From HyVt-105 sp049975425 (GTDB lineage: Bacteria; Bacteroidota; Bacteroidia; Bacteroidales; VadinHA17), in NCBI GenBank assembly GCA_049975425.1, contig JBNGDI010000001.1, positions 62,001 to 126,000 on the forward strand: a stretch of DNA of 64,000 nt, in the 5' to 3' direction. The notes below the pieces were generated by a model, which saw only the letters and a list, made by a program, of their open reading frames with translations, was not told where the DNA came from and did not search any database. Below, piece by piece: positions 19,401 through 26,904 of the stretch (position 1 is its first letter; every line of letters starts with the position of its first letter). Both the position numbers and the translations under genes were made by a program.

Positions 19401-20729
19401 GTGCATTATCCATCATGGACGGCCCGCGAGTGGAGGGAGTTATTCATTGAAGCATTGGGAGAAGATTTTGAAGAAAACCATAATGATGCTGAACGCTGGA
19501 AAAAAATCCTGGAGGTGCCCGATGAACGCATCTGGAAGCTCAAGATTGGTAAAAAGCATGAATTGCTGGAAGTGCTGAAGGAAAGAGCCATGGATAACTG
19601 GATCAAGCGACATGAAAATCCAAAGCACCTGGTAGAGGTATTTGAAAAGCTGAATCCGAATTCTCTGACTATTGGATTTGCCAGGCGTTTTGCCACATAC
19701 AAGCGTGCCCATCTGATTTTCATGAACCTTGACCGGCTGGCACGGATCGTCAACGACCCGAAACGTCCCGTGCAGTTTTTATTTGCAGGCAAAGCTCATC
19801 CGCATGATAAAGCCGGGCAGGATCTGATCAAACGCATTGTGGAAATATCCAAGCAGCCTGAATTTCTGGGTAAGATCATCTTTCTGCAGAACTATGACAT
19901 TCGGCTGGCAAGTCAGCTGGTTCAGAGTGTGGATGTATGGATGAACACCCCCACCCGGCCCCTGGAAGCTTCGGGGACCAGCGGGATGAAAGCGGTACTG
20001 AACGGAGCCCTGCACTTCAGTGTGCTCGACGGATGGTGGGTAGAAGGTTACCGGGAAGGTGCAGGATGGGCTCTTCCGGAAGAAGCAACCTATGAGAGCC
20101 AGGATTTTCAGGATGAGATCGACGCCGAAACCATTTACCGGATCCTGGAAAATGAGATTATTCCGGCTTATTATACCAGAAATGACAGGGATGTCCCGGA
20201 ACAATGGGTGGGATTCATTAAAAAATCGCTGTCGGAAGTGGCTCCCGGGTTTACTACCTGGAGAATGCAGCAGGATTATTTTGACCGGTATTATCAACCG
20301 CTTTACCGGAGAACAACGGTTATGCAGGAGCATGATTATCAGATGGCCAAAAGGCTGGTTCGATGGAAAACCCGGTTCTTCAGACGCTGGAAAACGCTCG
20401 AGGTGGTCTCTGTGGAATACCCCGAAGGAGCAGATCAGGGGCTGGTGGTTGGACAGCGGTATCCCATTACCGTGGAGATAGATCTGAATGATTTCAATCC
20501 CGAATACATCGGACTGGAGCTGATCATATCGCGGCCGGATAAGAAGGGGAAAGACAAAAAAATCCATATTCAGCCCTTTGAACTTGCAAAGGTGGAGGGA
20601 GGGAAAGCCTGGTTTAAAACGAAGGTGGTACCTGTAATTCCCGGTAGTTTCAACCTGGGGATCCGCATATTCCCGAAGAATGAAGATCTGCCGCACCGAC
20701 AGGATTTCCCCTATGTAAAATGGATATGA
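16485..20729 (+). CDS. Fusion of GT3 glycogen synthase and GT35 alpha-glucan phosphorylase
   Basis: One continuous 1414-codon frame. Residues about 1-550 are a eukaryote-like GT3 glycogen synthase: ETSWEVCNKVGGIHTV at the donor site and YEPWGYTPLES as the EX7E pair. About 560-590 is a linker. About 590-1300 is an alpha-glucan phosphorylase of the DUF3417 type: NLWWTWDTEAPDLF at the domain start, FSMEFGLHES, SNEGHSAF, and the PLP site EASGTSGMKAVLNG with K1169 as the Schiff-base lysine. The last 100 or so residues are a beta-rich domain. The two halves catalyse opposite reactions, chain extension from a nucleotide sugar and phosphorolysis to glucose-1-phosphate. Fusion versions occur in other Bacteroidota as far as I recall. 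Last gene of the run; it converges on the branching enzyme with 6 bases between stops. Confidence 0.93.
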   Translation: MNKNRIMPEYLFETSWEVCNKVGGIHTVISTKAAKLVSRLKNNYILIGPDVWRGEDEHPEFEEDTRLFKFWREKAREEGLRIKTGRWKIAGRPVAVLVDFTPFFPQKDQIFARFWETHKLDSLSGQWDYIEPALFGYAAGKVIESFFRFNITSGERTVAQFHEWMTGTGILHLESEVPHIATVFTTHATVIGRSLAGNNFPLYKNLAQYDAQQVSRDFNIRSKLSLEKLAAQHADVFTTVSEITSKECSQFLGKEVDMITPNGFDDSFVPSNSEFSEKRKTARDAMFRVVNAMMGKALPDNTLYIANSGRYEFRNKGIDLFIDALGKMNEDPSLERPVVAFLLIPAGHYGPRKDLQDRMDNPDGNLLEDRYVTHRLHDTGIDLIMNRIRNSGLENNPDDKVKVIFVPCYLDGRDGIFNLSYYDLLVGMDLTVFPSYYEPWGYTPLESLAFHIPTVTTSLAGFGLWVRDHAGETDHAIYVLDRNDDNDTDVVKHLVDTLKKYTLLSADEFEKARKLAFDISRIALWDNLLDYYYEAFHQALDKSEGRAEPLVPETPAEQVLQIIERPAELFPRWKNVSVMSKLPARLKDLQKLANNLWWTWDTEAPDLFRQIDPEHWENCEYNPLILFERVEYSRLKELAGDSEYVGKLKRVSDRFTAYMKQKSRKKPPRIAYFSMEFGLHESVKIYSGGLGILAGDYLKEASDRNADIIGIGLLYRYGYFKQMISILGEQHAQDDFQDFYKLPVTLMKDENGKPSLINIVLPGRNLYARIWKLEVGRVDLYLLDSDLEENQPQDRGITHRLYGGSRETRLLQELLLGIGGIRALRVMKIQRDLFHSNEGHSAFIGVERIRHYIQEKKLTFPEAKEIVRASTLFTTHTPVPAGHDSFPEEMLRTYIPHYADRLEISWDEFMGLGRMNPGNPGEEFNMSYLAINLSQEVNGVSELHGRVARDMFVGLYPGYLTDELHIGHVTNGVHYPSWTAREWRELFIEALGEDFEENHNDAERWKKILEVPDERIWKLKIGKKHELLEVLKERAMDNWIKRHENPKHLVEVFEKLNPNSLTIGFARRFATYKRAHLIFMNLDRLARIVNDPKRPVQFLFAGKAHPHDKAGQDLIKRIVEISKQPEFLGKIIFLQNYDIRLASQLVQSVDVWMNTPTRPLEASGTSGMKAVLNGALHFSVLDGWWVEGYREGAGWALPEEATYESQDFQDEIDAETIYRILENEIIPAYYTRNDRDVPEQWVGFIKKSLSEVAPGFTTWRMQQDYFDRYYQPLYRRTTVMQEHDYQMAKRLVRWKTRFFRRWKTLEVVSVEYPEGADQGLVVGQRYPITVEIDLNDFNPEYIGLELIISRPDKKGKDKKIHIQPFELAKVEGGKAWFKTKVVPVIPGSFNLGIRIFPKNEDLPHRQDFPYVKWI

Positions 20730-20735
20730 TCCGCT

Positions 20736-22751
20736 TTATTTGACGCGCGGGACAGGCATTTTTGCGAAAACTATCCCGGTACGGGGGGTTATGTAAATTC
20801 TCAATACCTGGGTGTCTGATAATTTGGCAAGGGGTATGGTGTAATAATCCATCTCCGTGTCGATCAGATGTTGTCCGCCGTATTTTCTGTCGTCGGTATA
20901 AAGAGCTACTCTGTATTTTCCTTTGGGTACGGGAATCCCGTAATCAGTGAACGAACGCGTGGGATTGAAATTAAACACGAACAGCAGATCCCCGCGAATG
21001 AAAGCCAGCACCTGGTCGGATTCGTTTTGCACCACAGCGATGGGGAAAGGGATGTGCAGAATACCTGACTGTTTTATCAGTTCAATCATATCCCGATCAA
21101 AATCAGAGAGGTAATGATATTTCAGGCTGGGATTTTTTTTCAGACTCCATTGACGGCGGGCATAGAAGTACGACCAGTTGTTTCCTTCCCTTGGAAAATC
21201 AATCCATTCAGGATGACCGAATTCATTTCCCATGAAATTCAGGTATCCTCCTCCCGCCGTAGCTATAGTGATCAAACGGATCATTTTATGAAGTGCCATT
21301 CCCCGGTCAACAATCAGGTTCGTGCTCGATTTGTTCATGTGGTAATACATTTCCTTGTCCATCAGCCTGAATATTATGGTTTTGTCTCCTACCAGGGCCT
21401 GATCGTGCGATTCGGCATAGCCAATGGTTTTCTCTTCCACACGGTGCTGGGAGAGTTCATGAAATATCTGTGCCACATTCCACTGTTCATCCGGAACTTC
21501 CTTGATCAGTTTGATCCAGTAATCGGGAGTTCCCATGGCCAGGCGGTAATCGAAACCCATACCTCCCTGGTCAATGGGAGCCGCCAGGCCGGGCATCCCG
21601 CTCATTTCTTCTGCAATGGTAATGGCGGCTGGTTTGACTTCATGAATCAGGCGGTTGGCCAGGGTAAGGTAAGTTATAGCGTCTCCGTCCTGCCCTCCGT
21701 CATAATACATGCTGTAATCGGTAAAATCACGGGATAGTCCGTGATCCAGGTACAGCATGCTGGTTATCCCGTCGAATCTGAATCCGTCAAATCCGAATTC
21801 AGCAAGCCAGTACTGGCAGTTGCTCAGCAGAAAATGGATCACTTCCGGTTTGCCGTAATTGAAACACAGGGAATCCCATGCGATGTGCTCGCGCCGGGGG
21901 CCTTCATGAAAATACTGATAAGGTGTGCCGTCGAACAGCCCCAGCCCTTCCGTCACGTTTTTAACCGCATGCGAATGTACCAGGTCCATGATCACGGCCA
22001 GCCCCATTCCATGTGCTTCATCCACCAGTCGTTTCAGATCGTCAGGTGTGCCGAACCTGGAGGAAGGGGCGAAATAACTGGAAACATGGTACCCGAATGA
22101 ACCGTAATAGGGATGTTCCTGAATAGCCATCAGCTGAAGGGTATTATATCCTCCTGCTACCACTTCGGGGAGGATCTGTTCCCTGAATTCATTGTATGTC
22201 CCGGTTCTTTGTTCTTCAGTGGCCATTCCAACGTGCGATTCATAAATAATGGGAGGTTCATCTTTTGTTTGTGGAGAAGGATGCTTCCATGCATAGGCTG
22301 TTTCAGGGTCCCACACCTGGGCAGAGAATATTTTTGTTTGTTCATCCTGCACCACCCGGTTGGTATAGGAGGGGATGCGCTCTCCTTCACCTCCTTCCCA
22401 GCGAATCAGTAATTTGTAAAGGTCTCCGTGGTGCAGGTCTCCTTCCGGCAGATGAATTTCCCAGTTTCCGTTTTGCAATGGTGTGAGGCGGTACTTTTTA
22501 ACCGGTTTCCAGTCTGAAAATACTCCGATAAGAAATATTTCCGTAGCGTTGGGAGCCCATTCCCTGAAAACCCATCTGTTTTTTTCATGATGAAGTCCGA
22601 AATACAAATGCCCGGTAGCAAATGCTTTCAGGCTCCCGGTTTCCTGAATGAGCTGTTTTTCTGTTTTCTGAAAATGTTCATGCCTTGCTCTGATGATGTG
22701 TTCATACGGAGCCAGCCAGGGATCTTTCTCAATGATTGGGAAGGATGACAT
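20736..22751 (-). CDS. glgB: 1,4-alpha-glucan branching enzyme (GH13)
   Basis: A 671-residue protein of the eukaryote-like branching enzyme group. An N-terminal CBM48 domain (about 25-140) precedes the GH13 barrel with the four conserved regions in order: DLVHSHAVKN, GFRFDGITSML with the nucleophile Asp, AEEMSGMP with the acid Glu, and YAESHDQAL with the transition-state Asp. A C-terminal all-beta domain follows. It transfers alpha-1,4 segments to alpha-1,6 branches in glycogen. Single minus-strand gene facing the four-gene plus-strand glycogen run; its separate orientation allows separate control. Confidence 0.95.
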   Translation of the reverse strand: MSSFPIIEKDPWLAPYEHIIRARHEHFQKTEKQLIQETGSLKAFATGHLYFGLHHEKNRWVFREWAPNATEIFLIGVFSDWKPVKKYRLTPLQNGNWEIHLPEGDLHHGDLYKLLIRWEGGEGERIPSYTNRVVQDEQTKIFSAQVWDPETAYAWKHPSPQTKDEPPIIYESHVGMATEEQRTGTYNEFREQILPEVVAGGYNTLQLMAIQEHPYYGSFGYHVSSYFAPSSRFGTPDDLKRLVDEAHGMGLAVIMDLVHSHAVKNVTEGLGLFDGTPYQYFHEGPRREHIAWDSLCFNYGKPEVIHFLLSNCQYWLAEFGFDGFRFDGITSMLYLDHGLSRDFTDYSMYYDGGQDGDAITYLTLANRLIHEVKPAAITIAEEMSGMPGLAAPIDQGGMGFDYRLAMGTPDYWIKLIKEVPDEQWNVAQIFHELSQHRVEEKTIGYAESHDQALVGDKTIIFRLMDKEMYYHMNKSSTNLIVDRGMALHKMIRLITIATAGGGYLNFMGNEFGHPEWIDFPREGNNWSYFYARRQWSLKKNPSLKYHYLSDFDRDMIELIKQSGILHIPFPIAVVQNESDQVLAFIRGDLLFVFNFNPTRSFTDYGIPVPKGKYRVALYTDDRKYGGQHLIDTEMDYYTIPLAKLSDTQVLRIYITPRTGIVFAKMPVPRVK

Positions 22752-22842
22752 ATGATCAATTTTCTTTAAATATATGGAAAAATTTAAGGAGAGAAGCCAG
22801 GAGTTTACTTCCTTTCAGCCTGACGAATATCATGGGGGTATC

Positions 22843-22861
22843 ATGAACAACTATTGTTCAT
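22843..22861. repeat. Perfect 8-bp inverted repeat upstream of ribF
   Basis: ATGAACAA and TTGTTCAT are separated by CTA. The repeat ends six bases before the -7 element at 22867, a good position for a repressor operator; it is not followed by a T-run in either direction, so a terminator is less likely. Confidence 0.45.
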
Positions 22862-22866
22862 TTTAC

Positions 22867-22874
22867 TATTTTTG
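22867..22874 (+). promoter_or_regulatory. -7 element for ribF
   Basis: TATTTTTG matches TAnnTTTG exactly and lies 23 bases upstream of the GTG start of ribF. No FMN-riboswitch-sized leader fits in the remaining space. Confidence 0.5.
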
Positions 22875-22897
22875 TATTTTCCGTAATGATTTGAAAA

Positions 22898-23842
22898 GTG
22901 AAGATACACCACGACTTTGAGCAATGGAAGGTTAAAAACCCGGTGATTACTGTCGGTACTTTTGACGGGGTACACATTGGTCATCGAAGCATTCTGAATG
23001 AGATGCGGCGATCGGCTGAACAGCTGGTGGGCGAAACCGTGGTTTTTACTTTCTGGCCGCATCCAAGGATTGTGCTGGGAAAAACTGATCATGCCTTCAG
23101 ATTACTGAATACACTGGAAGAAAAAATATACCTGTTTGAAAAGGCAGGGGTTGATCATTTGCTGGTTTATCCGTTTACACCGGAATTTTCGGGTTTGCCG
23201 GCAGAAGCTTTTGTGGAAGAGTACCTTGTCCGGAAATGCGGAGTACGGATGCTGGTGATGGGTTATAATCATCATCTGGGCCGGAACCGTGAAGGAGGTT
23301 TTGAATTGATCCGACAGGCAGCCGACCGATTCGGATTTAAGACGAAAAGGGTGGAAGCGGAAACGGTTTCCGGAATGAAAGTCAGTTCTACCAGTATCAG
23401 AGAGTTCCTGCAAAAGGGAGATCTGGAACAGGCTAACCGGATGCTGGGAGAGCCTTACCCTATTTGTGGAACGGTTGACAAAGGCAACGGAGTGGGCACG
23501 GGCATGGGATTTCCAACGGCAAATATCCGGATAACCGATGAGCGGAAACTGATTCCGCCCGATGGAGTGTATGCCGTACAGGTGTTCCTTGGCGGGAAAA
23601 AACGGTATGGAATGATGAATATTGGATTCCGGCCAACCCTTCATGAAATCAGTTACGGACGAACAATTGAGGTGCATATCTTCGGACTGGATAAAGATAT
23701 TTACGGAGAAAAAATTGTGGTCTCCCTGTTTAAGCGGATCAGGACAGAGAAAAAATTTGACGGTATGGAAGCCCTTCGGGAACAGCTGTTTCATGATAAA
23801 AGAGAAATAATGCGCTATCTTGGTGATGAGGCTGCAGATTGA
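22898..23842 (+). CDS. ribF: Bifunctional riboflavin kinase/FMN adenylyltransferase
   Basis: A 314-residue protein. The N-terminal adenylyltransferase domain shows GTFDGVHIGHR (HxGH motif, about 20-30), and the C-terminal riboflavin kinase domain shows GTGMGFPTANI (about 205-215) and DGVYAV. It makes FMN and then FAD in the cytoplasm. The start is GTG at 22898, which gives the N-terminus VKIHHDFEQWKVKNPV typical of Bacteroidota RibF; no ATG lies close by in frame. It ends 53 bases before the preferred start of ahcY. Confidence 0.94.
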   Translation: MKIHHDFEQWKVKNPVITVGTFDGVHIGHRSILNEMRRSAEQLVGETVVFTFWPHPRIVLGKTDHAFRLLNTLEEKIYLFEKAGVDHLLVYPFTPEFSGLPAEAFVEEYLVRKCGVRMLVMGYNHHLGRNREGGFELIRQAADRFGFKTKRVEAETVSGMKVSSTSIREFLQKGDLEQANRMLGEPYPICGTVDKGNGVGTGMGFPTANIRITDERKLIPPDGVYAVQVFLGGKKRYGMMNIGFRPTLHEISYGRTIEVHIFGLDKDIYGEKIVVSLFKRIRTEKKFDGMEALREQLFHDKREIMRYLGDEAAD

Positions 23843-23873
23843 ATGAAGACAGCTCCAGATCGGCTAAAATTGC

Positions 23874-23881
23874 TAACTTTG
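23874..23881 (+). promoter_or_regulatory. -7 element for ahcY
   Basis: TAACTTTG is an exact TAnnTTTG match. It would start transcription near 23887, a few bases before the GTG at 23896, which is why I prefer that start codon over the TTG at 23839 inside ribF. Confidence 0.45.
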
Positions 23882-23895
23882 TAAAAAAAATAATC

Positions 23896-25311
23896 GTGGA
23901 AACACTTGTGGAAAGTATGCCATATAAGGTCAAGGACCTGAGTCTGGCCGGCTTCGGAAGAAGGGAGATTGAGATAGCCGAGAAGGAAATGCCCGGTTTG
24001 ATGGCTATCCGGAAAAAATATGCTTCGGAAAAACCGCTCAGGGGAGCCCGCATTACCGGTTCACTGCATATGACAATTCAAACGGCCGTGCTGATTGAAA
24101 CATTGGTTGAACTGGGAGCCGATGTGCGCTGGTCCAGCTGTAATATCTTCTCAACGCAGGACCATGCTGCCGCTGCCATGGCGGCCCGCGGTATTCCGGT
24201 TTTTGCATGGAAGGGAGAAACCCTGGAAGAATACTGGTGGTGTACCAACCAGGCACTGACCTTTCCGGGAGGAAAAGGTCCGAATCTGGTTGTAGATGAC
24301 GGAGGTGATGCCACCCTGCTGATCCATAAAGGATATGAGGCCGAGAACGAACCTTCCCTGCTTGACAAAAAACCCGAAAACAGGGAAGAAGCCATCCTCC
24401 TACAGCAACTGAAAAAGATACAGAAGGAGGATCCCGGCAAATGGCACCGGATTGCCGGTGAATGGAAAGGTGTGTCTGAAGAGACCACTACCGGGGTAAA
24501 CCGACTGTACCAGAGGAAAGAAAAAGGCACTCTGCTGGTTCCGGCTATCAATGTAAACGATTCGGTCACCAAGTCGAAGTTTGACAACCTGTACGGCTGC
24601 CGGGAATCACTGGCTGACGGGATAAAACGGGCTACCGACGTTATGCTGGCAGGGAAGGTGGTGGTGGTGTGTGGATACGGTGATGTTGGAAAAGGTTCGG
24701 CCAAATCCATGCGGGCTTACGGTGCCAGGGTGATCGTAACGGAAATTGATCCCATCTGTGCCCTTCAGGCAGCCATGGAAGGTTTTGAAGTGAAAACCCT
24801 GGAAGATGCACTGGATGAAGGAAATATTTTCGTTACCGCTACCGGGAACCGGGATGTTATTACCGTTGAACACATGTCGAAAATGAAGGACCAGTCGATT
24901 GTATGTAACATTGGACATTTCGACCATGAGATCCAGGTGGAAAAGCTGGAAGAGTATCCCGGAGTTGTGAAAACCAATATCAAACCGCAGGTTGACAGGT
25001 ATACTTTCCCCGGAGGGAATTCCATCTACCTGCTTGCCGAAGGCCGCCTGGTGAATCTGGGTTGCGCTACCGGACACCCTTCTTTTGTGATGAGCAACTC
25101 GTTTACAAACCAGGTTCTTGCCCAGATCGACCTCTGGCAGCACGATTATGAAATTGATGTATACCGTTTGCCAAAGCATCTTGATGAGGAAGTAGCCCGG
25201 TTGCATCTGGAACAACTGGGTGTCAAACTGACACGGCTCACGCCGGAACAGGCTGAATACATCGGTGTACCATTGCACGGACCGTACAAGCCCGACCATT
25301 ACAGGTATTAG
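23896..25311 (+). CDS. ahcY: Adenosylhomocysteinase
   Basis: Hydrolyses S-adenosylhomocysteine to adenosine and homocysteine in the methyl cycle. From the GTG at 23896 the protein has 471 residues, with eight residues before PYKV as in other Bacteroidota members; ATG at 23917 is an alternative. Seen: substrate-domain motifs STQDHAAAAMA and the family insert with NRLYQR; the NAD site GYGDVGKGSAKSMRAYG; IGHFDHEI; and the C-terminal PDHYRY, which in the family reaches into the neighbouring subunit's NAD site. Lies after ribF but with its own promoter-like element. Confidence 0.95.
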   Translation: METLVESMPYKVKDLSLAGFGRREIEIAEKEMPGLMAIRKKYASEKPLRGARITGSLHMTIQTAVLIETLVELGADVRWSSCNIFSTQDHAAAAMAARGIPVFAWKGETLEEYWWCTNQALTFPGGKGPNLVVDDGGDATLLIHKGYEAENEPSLLDKKPENREEAILLQQLKKIQKEDPGKWHRIAGEWKGVSEETTTGVNRLYQRKEKGTLLVPAINVNDSVTKSKFDNLYGCRESLADGIKRATDVMLAGKVVVVCGYGDVGKGSAKSMRAYGARVIVTEIDPICALQAAMEGFEVKTLEDALDEGNIFVTATGNRDVITVEHMSKMKDQSIVCNIGHFDHEIQVEKLEEYPGVVKTNIKPQVDRYTFPGGNSIYLLAEGRLVNLGCATGHPSFVMSNSFTNQVLAQIDLWQHDYEIDVYRLPKHLDEEVARLHLEQLGVKLTRLTPEQAEYIGVPLHGPYKPDHYRY

Positions 25312-25406
25312 AAAGTGCCGAGCCTTATGACAGCCTTAGAGGCCTGACATATAGTAGAAAGCGGTGACCGTTATGCTGTGAAACTATCCTGTTTTATTTT
25401 TATGAT

Positions 25407-25414
25407 TATGTTTG
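25407..25414 (+). promoter_or_regulatory. -7 element almost touching a start codon
   Basis: TATGTTTG matches TAnnTTTG exactly and ends four bases before the ATG at 25419. If used, transcription would begin at or within a base or two of the start codon, giving a leaderless mRNA. Confidence 0.4.
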
Positions 25415-25418
25415 TATC

Positions 25419-25997
25419 ATGACCCGAACCAGGATCATAGGAGCCTGTTTTCTGATCCTTTTCGGAAACATGCTATTCTCCTGCCGCCAGGATGAGCCGT
25501 CTGAAGAAATGAAGAAAATACAGGAGCTGAAAGATATGGCAATCGAATTGCAGCAGGTGCTTTCAGCAGAATATCTGGATACCCTGTACCGTGAATACGA
25601 AAGAATGAAAGAAAGAGTTGGTGTACTGGAGGAGGGAATATATGCCGGACCGGATATTCAGGATTATTACCGAACAAAAGAAAGTTACCGGATGGTTTTT
25701 CAGAAGATGGACAGTTGTATTCATTCGTGTACCGGTCTTCAGAAGGAGATATCTTTCCTGTTGAGTGAACTGGAAATGCTGGAGCAGGAGGTGAAGAATG
25801 ATATCCTGACTACCGAGGAGCTCCATTCTAAATACAGAAAAGAAGCCGAATTGCTCAGGGGAATATCCTCCCGGATACATCGGGCTTATCGGATATCGTA
25901 CGAACAGCTGCAAACCTACCGGGAGTTAGAACCTGAAATAAAGAAATATATGCCGTTTTTCATGAAAGTGACTGCCACTGATCATGATAATGAATAA
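25419..25997 (+). CDS. Coiled-coil lipoprotein of unknown function
   Basis: A 192-residue protein with a signal peptide and lipobox (MLFSC, C22). The mature part is almost entirely helical, rich in Glu, Lys, Leu and Arg, with heptad-like stretches at about 30-70 and 85-130, so it probably forms a coiled coil in the periplasm. I do not recognise the family. Its end overlaps the start of the EamA permease by 8-14 bases, so the two are translationally coupled. Confidence 0.75.
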   Translation: MTRTRIIGACFLILFGNMLFSCRQDEPSEEMKKIQELKDMAIELQQVLSAEYLDTLYREYERMKERVGVLEEGIYAGPDIQDYYRTKESYRMVFQKMDSCIHSCTGLQKEISFLLSELEMLEQEVKNDILTTEELHSKYRKEAELLRGISSRIHRAYRISYEQLQTYRELEPEIKKYMPFFMKVTATDHDNE

Positions 25998-26904
25998 CCA
26001 GGCCAAAGCATATCTGTATGCCGGTATTGCCATTTTTTTCTGGTCAACCGTGGCGTCTGCCTTTAAAATTGCACTCCGGCAACTTGATTTTCTTGAACTG
26101 GTATTCTATGCCAGTGTGGTTTCGCTTCTTTTTCTGGGTGTTGTGCTGATCTCACAGGGAAAAATGAAAAGAATTCTCCATTTTTCCCTGGCAGAATACG
26201 GACGATCGGCTATACTGGGTTTTTTGAATCCTTTTCTGTACTACATCGTTCTTCTGAAAGCCTACTCCCTTTTGCCGGCTCAGGTGGCTCAGCCCCTGAA
26301 CATGATATGGCCTATTATCCTTGTTTTTCTTTCTGTACCCTTGTTAAAACAGACCATTCCTGCCCGCAGCTTCATGGCACTTTTCATTTGTTTTGCAGGG
26401 GTTTACCTGATTTCTTCCCAGGGAAATGTATGGAATATTGAAAAATCAGATCCCCTCGGTGTGGCTCTGGCCACCGGCAGTTCGCTTATCTGGTCCTTAT
26501 ATTGGATCTTTAATGTTCGCGACAGGAGAGAAGAAATTGTTAAACTGTTTCTGAATTTCTTTTTTGCTACCTTCTTTCTTCTGGCCCTGAACCTGGCACT
26601 GGGAAAATTCAGAAGTGTTTCGTTTACTGCACTCCTGCCGGCTGTGTATGTAGGCCTTTTTGAAATGGGGGTCTCCTTTTTTTTCTGGATGAGAGCCATG
26701 CAACTGGCACGTTCTACCGATACCATCAGCACCCTGGTTTATCTGGCTCCCTTTTTATCATTGGTATTTATCCACCTGCTTGTGGGCGAACATATTTATG
26801 TCACTACAGTAGTAGGACTGATTTTGATTGTAATGGGAATAGTATACCAAAAATTCCGTTTAGGCAAGAAAAAACGTATTTTCGTAAAAAATTCAGAACC
26901 ATGA
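25984..26904 (+). CDS. EamA/DMT family permease
   Basis: A 306-residue membrane protein with ten hydrophobic segments forming two EamA repeats. FFWSTVASAFKIAL opens the first repeat and GSSLIWSLYWIFNVRDRR the second; AQPLNMIWPIILVFLS lies at the end of the first. Drug/metabolite transporters of this family export amino acids, nucleobases or other metabolites; the substrate cannot be told. ATG at 25984 and at 25990 are both possible starts. The stop overlaps the next gene as ATGA (26901-26904). Confidence 0.9.
   Translation: MIMNNQAKAYLYAGIAIFFWSTVASAFKIALRQLDFLELVFYASVVSLLFLGVVLISQGKMKRILHFSLAEYGRSAILGFLNPFLYYIVLLKAYSLLPAQVAQPLNMIWPIILVFLSVPLLKQTIPARSFMALFICFAGVYLISSQGNVWNIEKSDPLGVALATGSSLIWSLYWIFNVRDRREEIVKLFLNFFFATFFLLALNLALGKFRSVSFTALLPAVYVGLFEMGVSFFFWMRAMQLARSTDTISTLVYLAPFLSLVFIHLLVGEHIYVTTVVGLILIVMGIVYQKFRLGKKKRIFVKNSEP

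Noticed and set aside
19779..20696. 305-codon open frame on the minus strand across the phosphorylase half of the fusion
   Set aside because: It lies wholly antisense to a well-supported enzyme, its translation has no recognisable domain and is rich in His, Phe and Pro as expected from reading a codon-biased gene backwards.
22875..23895. FMN or S-adenosylhomocysteine riboswitches before ribF and ahcY
   Set aside because: The leaders are too short and show none of the conserved helices.
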